A stretch of DNA of 44,772 nt from Methanobacteriota archaeon (GTDB lineage: Archaea; Halobacteriota; Methanosarcinia; Methanosarcinales; Methanosarcinaceae), in NCBI GenBank assembly GCA_016841625.1, contig JAENYU010000009.1, positions 21,109 through 65,880 of the forward strand, read 5' to 3'. The notes beneath the pieces were generated by a model, which worked only from the letters and a program-made list of their open reading frames with translations, did not search any database and was not told the origin of the DNA. The translations under genes were made by a program, and so were the position numbers. Within the stretch, counting starts at the first letter, position 1, and every line of letters begins with the position of its first letter. Positions 9,267-17,689 of the stretch are shown piece after piece.

Positions 9267-9290
9267 GATGAAATTTTAAAACTCATCTCC
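9259..9290. terminator. Hairpin with 9-bp stem
   Basis: GGAGATGAG (9259-9267) pairs perfectly with CTCATCTCC (9282-9290) across an A+T-rich loop. It stands between the small-peptide unit and the convergent lipoprotein gene ending at 9334, so it may end both transcripts. Confidence 0.6.
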
Positions 9291-9333
9291 CTGTAACTCA
9301 TTTTCTTAAAAGCATTTCCTTAAACTTATTTTC

Positions 9334-10425
9334 TTAAAACTCATCCCCATAGGTGAGGAATTCGGCGTAAACGGGGTAGTGATCGGAAACGGCAGTCGTT
9401 TCATCGTAAGTAAGGTTATAAGCCAGATCATACCTGAAAACTCCGGCATCTCCGGTGAACAGGGACTCGGTGCCTTCGCTTACGATTATCCTGTCATAGG
9501 TGTAATCGGTTGCTTTGGTTGTGGTGTCCACGCTGTTGTCTATCAACCAGTGGTAATCAGCGCCACTAAGGTCGCCCTCTGCGTCCTCATCGTAATATGA
9601 CCCGTCAGCGTTGAGGTCGCCCATCAGGATGAAGTCGTCTTCCTCGGGGTAGGCCGTCCGGGCGTATTCAACAGCCTCGTCCAGGGAATTTATCTCTTCT
9701 TCAGCCTCGTCCGGATCGGTGTGAACGGTAAGCAGGACAAAACTGAAGCTTTCACCCGGCAGCTCGAACCCCGCAATATAAGGCTGCCTGTGGAAGGGGT
9801 CAGTACCTTCGGGTTCAGGGTATGTATGAGGCTCTCCTGCCAGCTTGAGCCTGCTACTGTCATACACGTAGGCATACTGTTCCTTGCTCGTGGTCCTGCC
9901 CAGCCGTTCACTCACCACATATTCGTAGTTTGCCCCTTCCCTGTTAACGGCTTCGACAAGCTGGGGGAGGGAAGTCTGGGAACTGTCCCGGATCTCCTGG
10001 ACCGCAACGACATCGTAGCTGCGTATGATCTGCGCGAGGATTTCCATGACTTCGGGTTTTGAGGCTTTGGTGACCCCGAATACCTGGATATTGAACGCCC
10101 CGACCCTTATTGTTTTATTCTGTCCCTCGGCATCCGAAAGGGACCTTGTGGTATAGGGAAGCTCCCCCGCCCCGGTCTCACCTGTTTTACTGCTATCCTC
10201 AGCTTCCCCGACCTCCTCGCCTCCGGTAATGTCGGCTCCGGCAGGCTGAGCCGGGATCACGTTTTCCTCCGGGACTTCCGGCAGGGGGTTTTCCGTGCCG
10301 GAAACATCCCCGATATCTGTAACAACTTCCTCCGCAACCTCCTCCGGAGAGCTTATGCACCCTGAAAAAACTACGATAAAGATTGCAAGAAGAATTACTA
10401 CTCTATAAAATATTTTAAAGTTCAT
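9334..10425 (-). CDS. Exported lipoprotein of the endonuclease/exonuclease/phosphatase (DNase I-like) fold
   Basis: 363 residues. The N terminus is a lipoprotein signal ending FSGC with lipidated C23. A linker to about residue 95 rich in Glu, Pro and Gly follows. The rest has the DNase I-like fold: AFNIQVFG opening strand, metal-binding Glu in VAVQEIRD, catalytic His in LTVHTDP, GDLNADG, and the terminal Asp-His pair in SDHYPVYAEF. All key residues appear to be present, so it is probably an active hydrolase on the outer face of the membrane. DNA, other phosphodiesters or phospholipid head groups are possible substrates. GAGGT lies 5 bases before the ATG. It is transcribed alone and diverges from the NTF2-like gene. 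Confidence 0.85.
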   Translation of the reverse strand: MNFKIFYRVVILLAIFIVVFSGCISSPEEVAEEVVTDIGDVSGTENPLPEVPEENVIPAQPAGADITGGEEVGEAEDSSKTGETGAGELPYTTRSLSDAEGQNKTIRVGAFNIQVFGVTKASKPEVMEILAQIIRSYDVVAVQEIRDSSQTSLPQLVEAVNREGANYEYVVSERLGRTTSKEQYAYVYDSSRLKLAGEPHTYPEPEGTDPFHRQPYIAGFELPGESFSFVLLTVHTDPDEAEEEINSLDEAVEYARTAYPEEDDFILMGDLNADGSYYDEDAEGDLSGADYHWLIDNSVDTTTKATDYTYDRIIVSEGTESLFTGDAGVFRYDLAYNLTYDETTAVSDHYPVYAEFLTYGDEF

Positions 10426-10767
10426 GATCTACCTCTATTTCAGGCCCTGCAGCCCCGGCCATAACGCCGATATCTAAAAAGCCCTGGAAATCATCATAAA
10501 AATATTTTTCAAAATTTGCCTGTTTGCTGTTAAAAAGTAATTCACTATAATATTTAAGTAAATAAAAATGTGTAGAAATAATATATTAAATTTATTGCCA
10601 TGATCTAGAAAAACATAAAAATAATATTACACATGTTAAAAACATAATATCGTTAGCTTTGCTCCCATCATCTTATCTTCATCATCTTGCCTTTCATCAA
10701 CCGGAATCATAGAAAAATTTATTAAGAAGTTGTGTGGAATAGTAATACGTAATTGGGGAGAGTATCA
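10426..10767. other. Divergent promoter region
   Basis: About 340 bases between divergent genes, with a strongly A+T-rich core at 10540-10650. ATAATATTTAAG-like and ATAATATATTAAATTTATT words there are possible TATA boxes for both sides, but no single box stands out. No small gene or repeat is seen. Confidence 0.5.
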
Positions 10768-11199
10768 ATGTTGGAAACCATGCATGAAATAACTCTGCGG
10801 ATAGACAGAGCAAGCGAAGCGAAGGACACCGTAACAATACTTTCGTGTTTTCATGAAAATTGTGAAATAGACATTCCAGGGAAGAAGATTAAGGGAAAAA
10901 ACGAGGCAAAAAAGTGGACTGAGTGGATCTACAGTTACTTTGCCGAACTCCGGATAATCCCGGAAAATGGATTCGTTGGAGGAAGCCTGTTTTTCAGGAA
11001 ATTCACCCTAAAGGCAACACTCCATGACGGCAGTGAAATTTCATCAAAGCAGGCTGGAGTACTGGAATTTGATGACCAGAAAATAAAGAGCCTCAGGCTT
11101 GACTTTGACCGAGCTGACTTTAATAGGCTCAACTTTGCAGATACGCTTGCAAAGGCCCCGGGGAACAAAACGGCGGTCAACATGGCGATTGAAAAGTGA
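10768..11199 (+). CDS. NTF2-like / SnoaL-like small protein
   Basis: 143 residues with no signal peptide. The pattern is that of the NTF2-like fold: two N-terminal helices (ITLRIDRASEAKDTVTILSCF), then HENCEIDIPG, a helix with KKWTEWI, and curved strands including KFTLKATLHDG and KQAGVLEFDDQKIKSLRLDF. Members bind small molecules or act as isomerases or hydratases; which applies here cannot be read. ATG 10768 is chosen because GGGGAG at 10755-10760 precedes it; an in-frame TTG at 10753 would lie over that site. The gene stands alone. Confidence 0.7.
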   Translation: MLETMHEITLRIDRASEAKDTVTILSCFHENCEIDIPGKKIKGKNEAKKWTEWIYSYFAELRIIPENGFVGGSLFFRKFTLKATLHDGSEISSKQAGVLEFDDQKIKSLRLDFDRADFNRLNFADTLAKAPGNKTAVNMAIEK

Positions 11200-11485
11200 T
11201 ACGAAGGTTTGTTAAATAATTTAATAAGTAGCAGACGGTTATATTTTTTTGTTTTGCTCAGCGCCCGGAAAGTTCTGCATTGTATAAATACGTTGAAAGA
11301 GTCAAAAATTAAAAATGTTGCCCATCAATAATATGACAGGAATTTAAAAATAAGAGATCTCTGCTTTTTCTTTTTACTAAATCTACTGACCCAAAAACTG
11401 CCTGAAATAGTAGAATAATTTTTTATTGGTTATTATCCTATCTGTACTCAGGAACAAAAACTCTGAAAACATTATGGGATGAAAC
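11200..11485. other. Intergenic region
   Basis: About 285 A+T-rich bases between two same-strand genes. TTGTATAAATACG at about 11279-11291 contains a good TATA-like box, but lies about 200 bases before the next gene. No hairpin or repeat of note is seen. Confidence 0.4.
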
Positions 11486-11929
11486 ATGTCAAAAAAACAA
11501 ACACTCACAACCCTGGCAATCTTACTCCTTACAGCCGCCCTGCTCACATCCGGCTGCCTCAGCGAAGGCGGAACGAAATTTTCGCTCTCTGACAACAATA
11601 CCGAAATCGAAGTGGACCTCCCCGAAACCGTAGAAGGCGAATGGTGCCCTGTTGGTTCCCACATCAAGGTCACAAACCCGATCACAAAAAAAGCCCTTGA
11701 CATGACCGTAATCGGGAAAGAAGAATTCGAAGGGGAAACCCTCTGCAAAGCCGCCCTTGAAAGCACAGGTGAAGAAGGCATCTCGACCTTCGAATACATG
11801 TGGTCCGAAGATAAGAACACTACCGTTTTCACCAAATACGACACCGCTGGAAACATTTCCCTGAAATTCATCTTCAAGGAAGGGACGACGAAGATTATTG
11901 ATGGAGATAGGAAGACTCTGGAGATTTGA
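11486..11929 (+). CDS. Small archaeal lipoprotein, function unknown
   Basis: 147 residues. A lipoprotein signal peptide ends LLTSGC with lipidated C24. The mature part is hydrophilic and beta-rich, with two more cysteines (EWCPVGSHIKV and GETLCKAA) that could form a disulfide outside the cell. It contains repeated Thr/Lys-rich turns such as NTTVFTKYDTAGNISLKF, as in LolA-like or other open-barrel lipid-handling proteins, but I cannot assign a family. GGGATG precedes the start. It ends 55 bases from the convergent CARDB gene. Confidence 0.75.
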   Translation: MSKKQTLTTLAILLLTAALLTSGCLSEGGTKFSLSDNNTEIEVDLPETVEGEWCPVGSHIKVTNPITKKALDMTVIGKEEFEGETLCKAALESTGEEGISTFEYMWSEDKNTTVFTKYDTAGNISLKFIFKEGTTKIIDGDRKTLEI

Positions 11930-11983
11930 GAATAAAAGATAAAATTTGAGAGAAAAAAAGGATAAAAGAGCTCAAACTCCTCT

Positions 11984-14900
11984 TCATTTATTTCTTATGG
12001 AAAAGATCAGCAACAGAAGCACCACAAAAATAAAAATCAGCCCCGTGAAAGCCGGAGCTTTGGAAATAAAACTTTCAACGGATTCGGGAATAAAACCTTT
12101 GACAGATCCCCGGGACCCTCCTGAAGAAAAAGGAGAGTCTGAAGCCTTTACATCAAGGCTCAGGGTGTCATGCTGGGAGTAGCTTTTGTCCTCCTCAAAA
12201 GAATAGAAAACATCCGCTTCAACATCGTGTATTCCTTCTTCATTCCCGATCATTTCAAGGGATATGATCCTGACATCACTGCCCGGTTCAAGCGTGTATT
12301 CAGCCTGATACATTCCCCCTCCGCTTGTAGCAAAATATGAGCCCGAAACCGAAACGCCGCTAGGGGGCCTGACAACGAGCTGGACGTTCATCGTTTTACC
12401 CCCGAGAGGGTTCATAACTCCCAGGTCGAAAACCGCAGTTTCCCCTACATTGATCTCCTGTTTAGTGCACTGGAAGGCTACCGAGGGACCTTTATCGGAA
12501 ACTTCCAGGGGGATTTCCTTGAGGTTTTTGTGTTCATTTTCATCGAGGTCAGAGGCTTCGATTTCGATCAGGTGTTCTCCTGCCGACAAAGGCCCCATAA
12601 CAGTTTTGTAGGTCCCTTCCTCATGGAAAGTATCTATTGAAGAGCCGTCAATTTTTACCAGGACGGTTTCAATCCCGCTTTCATCACTTACGCGGTAGTC
12701 CAGCTCAAGCTTCTCCCCGTCCTCGAGAATGGAATCACCATCCCCTATTTCGGAAAACCCGAAAACTTCTATCGTGGGAGCCCGGGGGTCTTCCTGCTTC
12801 AGGGTCAGTGTGTAAAAACCACCCATGTTTCCCACATGTATGTGCCCTTCGGTCGGGTAATATGTTTCTTTCTCAACCCTGACCACCACATCACTTTCCT
12901 GGAGCAGCTGGATTTCGAGAACTCCTTCAAAATCGGTCGAACCTGTAAAATTGTTCCCAATAAAAACTTCAGCATCGCTTACAGGAAGCCCGGAAGAATC
13001 TTCCACGCCTAAAGTCAGGGGAACTTTTGCACAGACGATTTCCATTTTAACGCCTGTTACTTCATCATAACCCATTACCAGCTCTTTCATCGATTCAAAG
13101 TAATCGGGGTGCATGACGTTTAAGATATGAGTTTCCCCCTGGGCAGCTTCGCTGCGGATAAAGCCATCCAGATCGGTGGACCCGACAAACGTATTGTCAA
13201 GATAGACTTCAACCCCTTCCACCGGTTCCCCGCTACTATCATCCGCGACCGAAATTTCCAGTTTTCCGGAACTATGGCTTCTCTCAACATCTACCGTGCC
13301 GGAAAAATCGTTGTTTGCTTCGCTTTCTTCTTCGACGTACTCCGAATACCCGTCCTTATCCTTCATATCGATATACGCCTTAACCTGGTGGCCGCCCCCC
13401 TCTACATCCCGGTCAACCTTCCAGGAACATTCGTAGACAGCTGACTCCCCCGCCTGGAGGGCAGGAACTTTTTCATAGCCGAGCCTGGACTCGTCAACAT
13501 ACAAACAGATGTAAAAATCCTTTCCCGAACTCAGGCTGCCCTCGTTCCCGTACTTTACTGAAAATGTAACCTCTTCTTCAGTTTTCGGGCTTGCAGGGTT
13601 CCAGGTAATTTCTTCGATTACTAAATCAGGTACTCCCTCACTCTCAGGTTTTTCTTTATTCCCGGGTTTCTCTTCACTTTCAGGTTTTACATCACTTTCA
13701 GGTTCTACATCACTTTCAGGTTTTACATCACTTTCAGGTTCCCCTTCACTCTCAGGTTCTACATCACTTTCAGGCTCCCCTCCACTTACCTGAAAAGTCT
13801 TTGAAAATTCATTGTTTGTCTCGAGGCTTTCTTCAACGGCTGCCGAGTAGCCGTCTTTATCCTCCATATCAACGTACGCGGTAAGCTCATGCTCCCCAAC
13901 AGGCACATTCCCGTCAACGACCCAGGAAGATTCGTAAACAGCGGATTCCCCTGCCTGGAGATCAGCAACCGGTTCAGAACCCACCCTGATGCCGTCGACA
14001 TAAAGGCAGACGTAAAAATCCCTGCCTGCGGCAAGGCTGCCCTGATTAGCGTAGCTTACTGAAAAAGTAACTTCATCCCCCGTTTCCGGGCTTTCGGGCT
14101 TCCATGCAATATCCTGAACTACGAGATCTGGCTGTTGACCCGTAACCTGAAATGTCTGTGTGAATTCGTTGTTTGTCTCATCACTTTCCTCGACATATGC
14201 TGAATACCCGTCCCTATCCTCCATGTCGATGTAAGCGGTAAGCGTATGCTTGCCATCCATCACTTCCCGGTCAACGGTCCAGGGAAGTTCGCAAACACCT
14301 GACTCCCCGGGCGGGAGGTCGCCAAGCAGTTCGGACCCGACCAGGAAATCATCGACATAGAGGCAGATGTAAAAATCCCTGCCTGCGGCAAGGCTGCCCT
14401 GATTAGCGTAGCTTACTGAAAAAGTAACTTCGTCTCCGGTTTTCGGGGAAAACGGGTCCCTGCTAATGTCCCGGATTAGCAGGTCAGGCAATTCCTTGCT
14501 TACCTGGAATGTCTTTGAGAATTCGTTGTTCGTTTCATCGCTTTCCCCGACACCCTCCGAATCCCCGTTTTCATTCTCCATGTGAATGTAAGCGACAACA
14601 GTATGCTCGCCTTCCGGGACGTCCCCATCAACAGTCCAGGAACATTCATAGCTTGAAGACTCTCCGGACTGGAGATCATCAACCCATTCAGAAGCGACCT
14701 GTGAATCGTCGACATACAGACTGATATCAAAACCCTTTCCTGCACTCCGGGTCCCCTGGTTGCCGTAAATTACTGAAAAATTCACTTCGCCCCCGGTTTT
14801 CGGGGATTCAGGCATCCATAAGATATCTCCGACAAACAGGTCAGGTTCTTCGTTTCCGCTTACAAAAAAATAATCCGTAAACTCATTATTCGATTCGTCA

Positions 14901-15349
14901 GTTTCGGGGACCTGGCCGGAGGCGTCAATCATCGCAATAACTGAGTGTTCTCCGATTTCCATATCCTCCCCGATATGAAATAAAAAATCAGCACTTGCTT
15001 CTTCCCCCACATCAAGGGGAAACACATCCATCTCCCCTTCCAGGGTTTCGTCAACAAAAAGAAAAATTACAAAACTTTCGTTACTCAGGTTCCCGAGATT
15101 TGCATATTCCACGGTAAAAACCACGTCATCTCCTGCCTGCGGCTCAGGGATATCTGAAATGATTCCCAAAATAGCCATATCAGCCTGTTCTTCAGCTGCT
15201 GTAGCCGGAATGCAAAGGGAAAGCATCAAGAAAAATACGAAAAAGAGCAATTTTGAATTAGATATCTTTAATTGAGATTTCTTTAATTGAGATTTCTTTA
15301 ATTGAGATTTCTTTAATTGAGATTTCTTTAATTGAGATTTCTTTAACAT
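11984..15349 (-). CDS. Large membrane-anchored surface protein with CARDB repeats
   Basis: About 1120 residues. The order is: KKSQL repeats (1-27), hydrophobic signal segment (about 33-52), five CARDB modules (conserved cores FSVSYANQGSLAAGRDFY and ETNNEF), an acidic PESDV/K repeat linker between modules four and five, two short beta-sandwich modules of the PEGA/carboxypeptidase-regulatory kind (VEVYLDNTFVGSTDLDG, AEVFIGNNFTGSTDFEG), an Ig-like part, a Gly/Ser-rich spacer and a C-terminal membrane helix (FTGLIFIFVVLLLLIFSI) ending in RNK. CARDB modules are extracellular adhesion-type folds. The start is uncertain: ATG 15349, TTG 15367 (6 bases after GGGGAGGGG) or GTG 15406. It precedes no operon partner, but the PGF-CTERM gene upstream lies in the same direction and may be a partner. 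Confidence 0.88.
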   Translation of the reverse strand: MLKKSQLKKSQLKKSQLKKSQLKKSQLKISNSKLLFFVFFLMLSLCIPATAAEEQADMAILGIISDIPEPQAGDDVVFTVEYANLGNLSNESFVIFLFVDETLEGEMDVFPLDVGEEASADFLFHIGEDMEIGEHSVIAMIDASGQVPETDESNNEFTDYFFVSGNEEPDLFVGDILWMPESPKTGGEVNFSVIYGNQGTRSAGKGFDISLYVDDSQVASEWVDDLQSGESSSYECSWTVDGDVPEGEHTVVAYIHMENENGDSEGVGESDETNNEFSKTFQVSKELPDLLIRDISRDPFSPKTGDEVTFSVSYANQGSLAAGRDFYICLYVDDFLVGSELLGDLPPGESGVCELPWTVDREVMDGKHTLTAYIDMEDRDGYSAYVEESDETNNEFTQTFQVTGQQPDLVVQDIAWKPESPETGDEVTFSVSYANQGSLAAGRDFYVCLYVDGIRVGSEPVADLQAGESAVYESSWVVDGNVPVGEHELTAYVDMEDKDGYSAAVEESLETNNEFSKTFQVSGGEPESDVEPESEGEPESDVKPESDVEPESDVKPESEEKPGNKEKPESEGVPDLVIEEITWNPASPKTEEEVTFSVKYGNEGSLSSGKDFYICLYVDESRLGYEKVPALQAGESAVYECSWKVDRDVEGGGHQVKAYIDMKDKDGYSEYVEEESEANNDFSGTVDVERSHSSGKLEISVADDSSGEPVEGVEVYLDNTFVGSTDLDGFIRSEAAQGETHILNVMHPDYFESMKELVMGYDEVTGVKMEIVCAKVPLTLGVEDSSGLPVSDAEVFIGNNFTGSTDFEGVLEIQLLQESDVVVRVEKETYYPTEGHIHVGNMGGFYTLTLKQEDPRAPTIEVFGFSEIGDGDSILEDGEKLELDYRVSDESGIETVLVKIDGSSIDTFHEEGTYKTVMGPLSAGEHLIEIEASDLDENEHKNLKEIPLEVSDKGPSVAFQCTKQEINVGETAVFDLGVMNPLGGKTMNVQLVVRPPSGVSVSGSYFATSGGGMYQAEYTLEPGSDVRIISLEMIGNEEGIHDVEADVFYSFEEDKSYSQHDTLSLDVKASDSPFSSGGSRGSVKGFIPESVESFISKAPAFTGLIFIFVVLLLLIFSIRNK
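13664..13775 (-). repeat. In-frame 18-bp repeat coding PESDV/K
   Basis: Near-identical 18-base units containing ACATCACTTTCAGGTT encode hexapeptides of the type PESDV(E/K) inside the CARDB gene. The unit keeps the frame. It forms an acidic, flexible linker between the fourth and fifth CARDB modules. Confidence 0.85.
15267..15341 (-). repeat. Five perfect 15-bp repeats at the gene start
   Basis: TTTAATTGAGATTTC is repeated five times without any change. On the coding strand it gives KKSQL five times, just before the signal segment of the CARDB protein. Perfect identity indicates recent expansion or contraction by slippage. Confidence 0.95.
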
Positions 15350-15478
15350 TGAAATCCTGAACGGCAAGAACAACCCCTCCCCGAAAATAAGAACGAAATA
15401 CAACACTCACTTTAAAAATGTTGAACAGGAGTTGAAAATGAAAAACAGGGTTTATTTTTCATCACCTGTTCTCCACCA

Positions 15479-16195
15479 TCAGGTTTTCCGCCTGGTTCTG
15501 AAAAAGGCTACCCCCGCAAAAGCCAGCAAACTGCATAAAACCCCGAATCCCGGTGCTGTTTCAGGTTGTGTGCCTGTTCCTTTGCCGTCTTCTTGATCCC
15601 CTTCCCCCCCGCTGGAGTCAGGCATCCCGTCTATGTTCTCGGAAACCTCATTTACGACAAAAGGATGGGTAAGCGATATGGGATAATAGCTGTCCTTGTT
15701 GTTTTCCGGGTAGTACAGCCCGGCCAGGTGAAGGGTAAAAGTGCCAACCTTATCGGCTTTGACATTCAGGTACACGGTCCTTGCCTGTCCCGGGGGCACC
15801 GTAAAGGTCCCGTAGACGGTTCCCGCAGCAGCCGCCTGTCCGAACCCTTCCCCGTTCACATGAATCCCGGCGGGAACACTGACTCTCACGTCCACGCTCA
15901 GATTAACTTCGTTCACGGATGGGTTATCCATGTACATCTCTATTAGCCCGTCATCCCCCGAATCAATCACGTCGTTGACAGGCCTTAGCTTGACAACCGG
16001 TCCGACCCTGAACTTTCCTTCACTGCTCACCTTCGCTTCCCCGGAAACGGGCTCATCATCATCTACATCCACACAGTAAGACACACTTTCCGTTTCGCAA
16101 TCCGTTTCACATCCTTCCGTGCGGGTTTCCCCGGTCCCTGCAGCGGGAACTAAAATTAGCATCAAACAAAAAAAGGCTATAATGAACCTATTCAC
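15479..16195 (-). CDS. Secreted PGF-CTERM protein with Ig-like domain
   Basis: 238 residues. It has a signal peptide (NRFIIAFFCLMLILVPAAGTG), an Ig-like domain that binds or packs as a beta-sandwich (about 75-180, with VNLSVDVRVSVPAGIHVNG), a Gly/Asp-rich spacer and a PGF-CTERM tail: the PGF triplet, a hydrophobic stretch LCSLLAFAGVAFF and the basic end RTRRKT. That tail is cut and lipid-attached by archaeosortase A in archaea that have it. I start at GTG 16195 because GGGGGG lies 5 bases before it; ATG 16222 lies on the far side of that site. The domain resembles the last Ig-like part of the CARDB protein downstream (GVSVSGSYF versus GIHVNGEGF), so the two may work together on the surface. 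Confidence 0.85.
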   Translation of the reverse strand: MNRFIIAFFCLMLILVPAAGTGETRTEGCETDCETESVSYCVDVDDDEPVSGEAKVSSEGKFRVGPVVKLRPVNDVIDSGDDGLIEMYMDNPSVNEVNLSVDVRVSVPAGIHVNGEGFGQAAAAGTVYGTFTVPPGQARTVYLNVKADKVGTFTLHLAGLYYPENNKDSYYPISLTHPFVVNEVSENIDGMPDSSGGEGDQEDGKGTGTQPETAPGFGVLCSLLAFAGVAFFRTRRKT

Positions 16196-16676
16196 ACAAT
16201 CCCCCCTATACGGAAATAGCATTTTTAATTAAAAGGCTTTCGATATCATTAATCAGAAATCGACATCGGGAGAAATTTATTTTATTAGATTTTATTAAAA
16301 TATTATATATATGAAAAGGCCACCATGACATACAAAAAATCCACTCTGATAACTATAAATGTACAGCCGGATGACTAAAAAAGTTATCCCAATGACTATG
16401 AAAGGTAACTCAATGACTATAAAGGCCATTGAGATGTACTAAAAAGGCATCCCAATAACCATACATCATTTTTTGTTTCAAACGTCCAGCGTTTCCCGGA
16501 GAATTAGTTCTCAGAACCCAGAGCTATCGTCGTTCAGTCCGCAAGATATACTTTTCCAAAAAATTTTCTAGCCCAGTTTACAACCGATTTTTATAGTAAG
16601 CGACATAAGTTTCTATTGTAATTAAATTAAAGTGAATCCCGATAAAATTTTTGATTAAAAAATCAGGTAGACACGC
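16196..16676. other. Divergent intergenic region with 21-bp repeats
   Basis: About 480 bases. It holds ATATTATATATATG at about 16299-16312, a 21-bp repeat array (separate entry), and TTTTTATAG at 16588-16596 as a plausible TATA box about 80 bases before the amidotransferase start. GAGAA-TTAG-TTCTC at 16499-16512 is a short palindrome. Confidence 0.5.
16349..16466 (+). repeat. 21-bp degenerate tandem repeat with small overlapping frames
   Basis: Four units start at 16371, 16392, 16413 and 16434, each opening ATGACTA or ATGTACTA and ending in a TCCCA/CTCA-like word. Partial units lie on either side (16349 and 16455). Since 21 is a multiple of three, the array reads as a 23-codon frame from ATG 16371 to TAA 16442. 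A 17-codon frame (16325-16378) overlaps its start. Neither has a good ribosome site. The array may be regulatory or simply slippage DNA. Confidence 0.75.
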
Positions 16677-17390
16677 ATGAAACTCCACTGCCTCCAGCAC
16701 TCGTCCATAAACACCCTCGGCACAATCGAAGAATACGCCAAAACCAGAGGCTTCCCCCTGGAATCTACCCGCTTTTATGAAACCGAAAAGCAACCCACTC
16801 TCGACTCCTTCGATCTCCTGATCATAATGGGCGGGCCCATGGGCATCTATGACTATGCCGAAAACCCCTGGCTGATAGTCGAAAAGCAGTTCATCAAACA
16901 GGTCATCGCAGCGGGCAAACCGGTGCTCGGGATCTGCCTGGGGGCGCAGTTACTTGCAGATGTGCTCGGTGCAAGGGTGTTTGAAAACGGAAACAGAGAA
17001 ATGGGCTGGTTTCCTATCAGGTCGGCCCCGGTGGAGCAGAAAGCGGAATTTCTGGAAGGGCTGCCGGAGGAGATCACAGTCTTCCACTGGCACGGACGGA
17101 CTTTTGACCTGCCGGAAGGGGCAATGCACCTTTTTGAGAGCGAGGGGTACAAAAATCAGGCATTCATCTATGAAAATGGGGTTGTTGCAATACAGTTCCA
17201 CCCTGAAGTACACGAAGAGAGAGTTGAGTCCATGGTCAGCAGGTTTGGGGTGGAGATGGGAGAAGGCCCATATATTCAGAAAAAGGAGGGGATGCTCGGG
17301 CAGGGGGAATATCTTGCCGGGTCGAAGGAATTTATGTTTTCGGTGCTGGATAAGTTTGAAAAGCTGCCCCGGCGGGAAAATATGGAATAA
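16677..17390 (+). CDS. Class I glutamine amidotransferase (GMP synthase-like)
   Basis: 237 residues, cytoplasmic. The triad of class I glutaminases is complete: nucleophile C87 in GICLGAQ, and H175 and E177 in QFHPEVH. The oxyanion region IIMGGPMGIYD is also present. No synthetase domain is fused, so it is a stand-alone amidotransferase-fold protein such as those annotated GMP synthase-like or type 1 glutamine amidotransferase. The true acceptor of ammonia, or whether it is a hydrolase on other gamma-glutamyl compounds, is unknown. AGGT lies 9 bases before the ATG. A weak hairpin follows the gene. Confidence 0.9.
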   Translation: MKLHCLQHSSINTLGTIEEYAKTRGFPLESTRFYETEKQPTLDSFDLLIIMGGPMGIYDYAENPWLIVEKQFIKQVIAAGKPVLGICLGAQLLADVLGARVFENGNREMGWFPIRSAPVEQKAEFLEGLPEEITVFHWHGRTFDLPEGAMHLFESEGYKNQAFIYENGVVAIQFHPEVHEERVESMVSRFGVEMGEGPYIQKKEGMLGQGEYLAGSKEFMFSVLDKFEKLPRRENME

Positions 17391-17419
17391 ATTTCCAGAC
17401 TTTTCTATTTTATTTTAGC

Positions 17420-17445
17420 TCCCGAAGGACCGGGATTATTTTTCA
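17420..17445 (+). terminator. Weak hairpin and T-run after the amidotransferase gene
   Basis: TCCCG (17420-17424) pairs with CGGGA (17431-17435), followed by TTATTTTTC. The stem is short but the T-run is good, and it stands 30 bases after the stop codon. Confidence 0.45.
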
Positions 17446-17595
17446 TCTTCATCTTCGTTTTCATCTTCGTTTTCATCTTCGTTTTCATCTTCGTTTTCAT
17501 TTTCGTTTTCATTTTTCGTTTTCATTTTTCGTTTTCATTTTCATCTTCATTTTCTTTTTTGTTTTCATTTTCGTTTTCGTTTTCTTTTTTATTTT
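17439..17595. repeat. Polypyrimidine microsatellite, TTTTCATCTTCG-type
   Basis: About 155 bases of 6- and 12-base units such as TTTTCATCTTCG and TTTTCATTTTCG, nearly purely pyrimidine on the plus strand. It separates the amidotransferase terminator from the beta-helix gene promoter. Mirror-like pyrimidine tracts can form triplex DNA; this is not shown here. Confidence 0.9.
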
Positions 17596-17636
17596 GACTT
17601 TTTGGGATATGCCACAGGCGGTGTAAAAAGTAAATG

Positions 17637-17644
17637 TTTTATAA
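17637..17644 (+). promoter_or_regulatory. TATA box of the beta-helix membrane gene
   Basis: TTTTATAA stands 53 bases before ATG 17690, which fits a start of transcription near 17668 and a leader of about 20 bases that includes the ribosome site GAGGT at 17682-17686. Confidence 0.5.
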
Positions 17645-17689
17645 GGTTGGGAAGAACACTTCCTGTAAAATAGAAGGCTCTGAGGTAAG

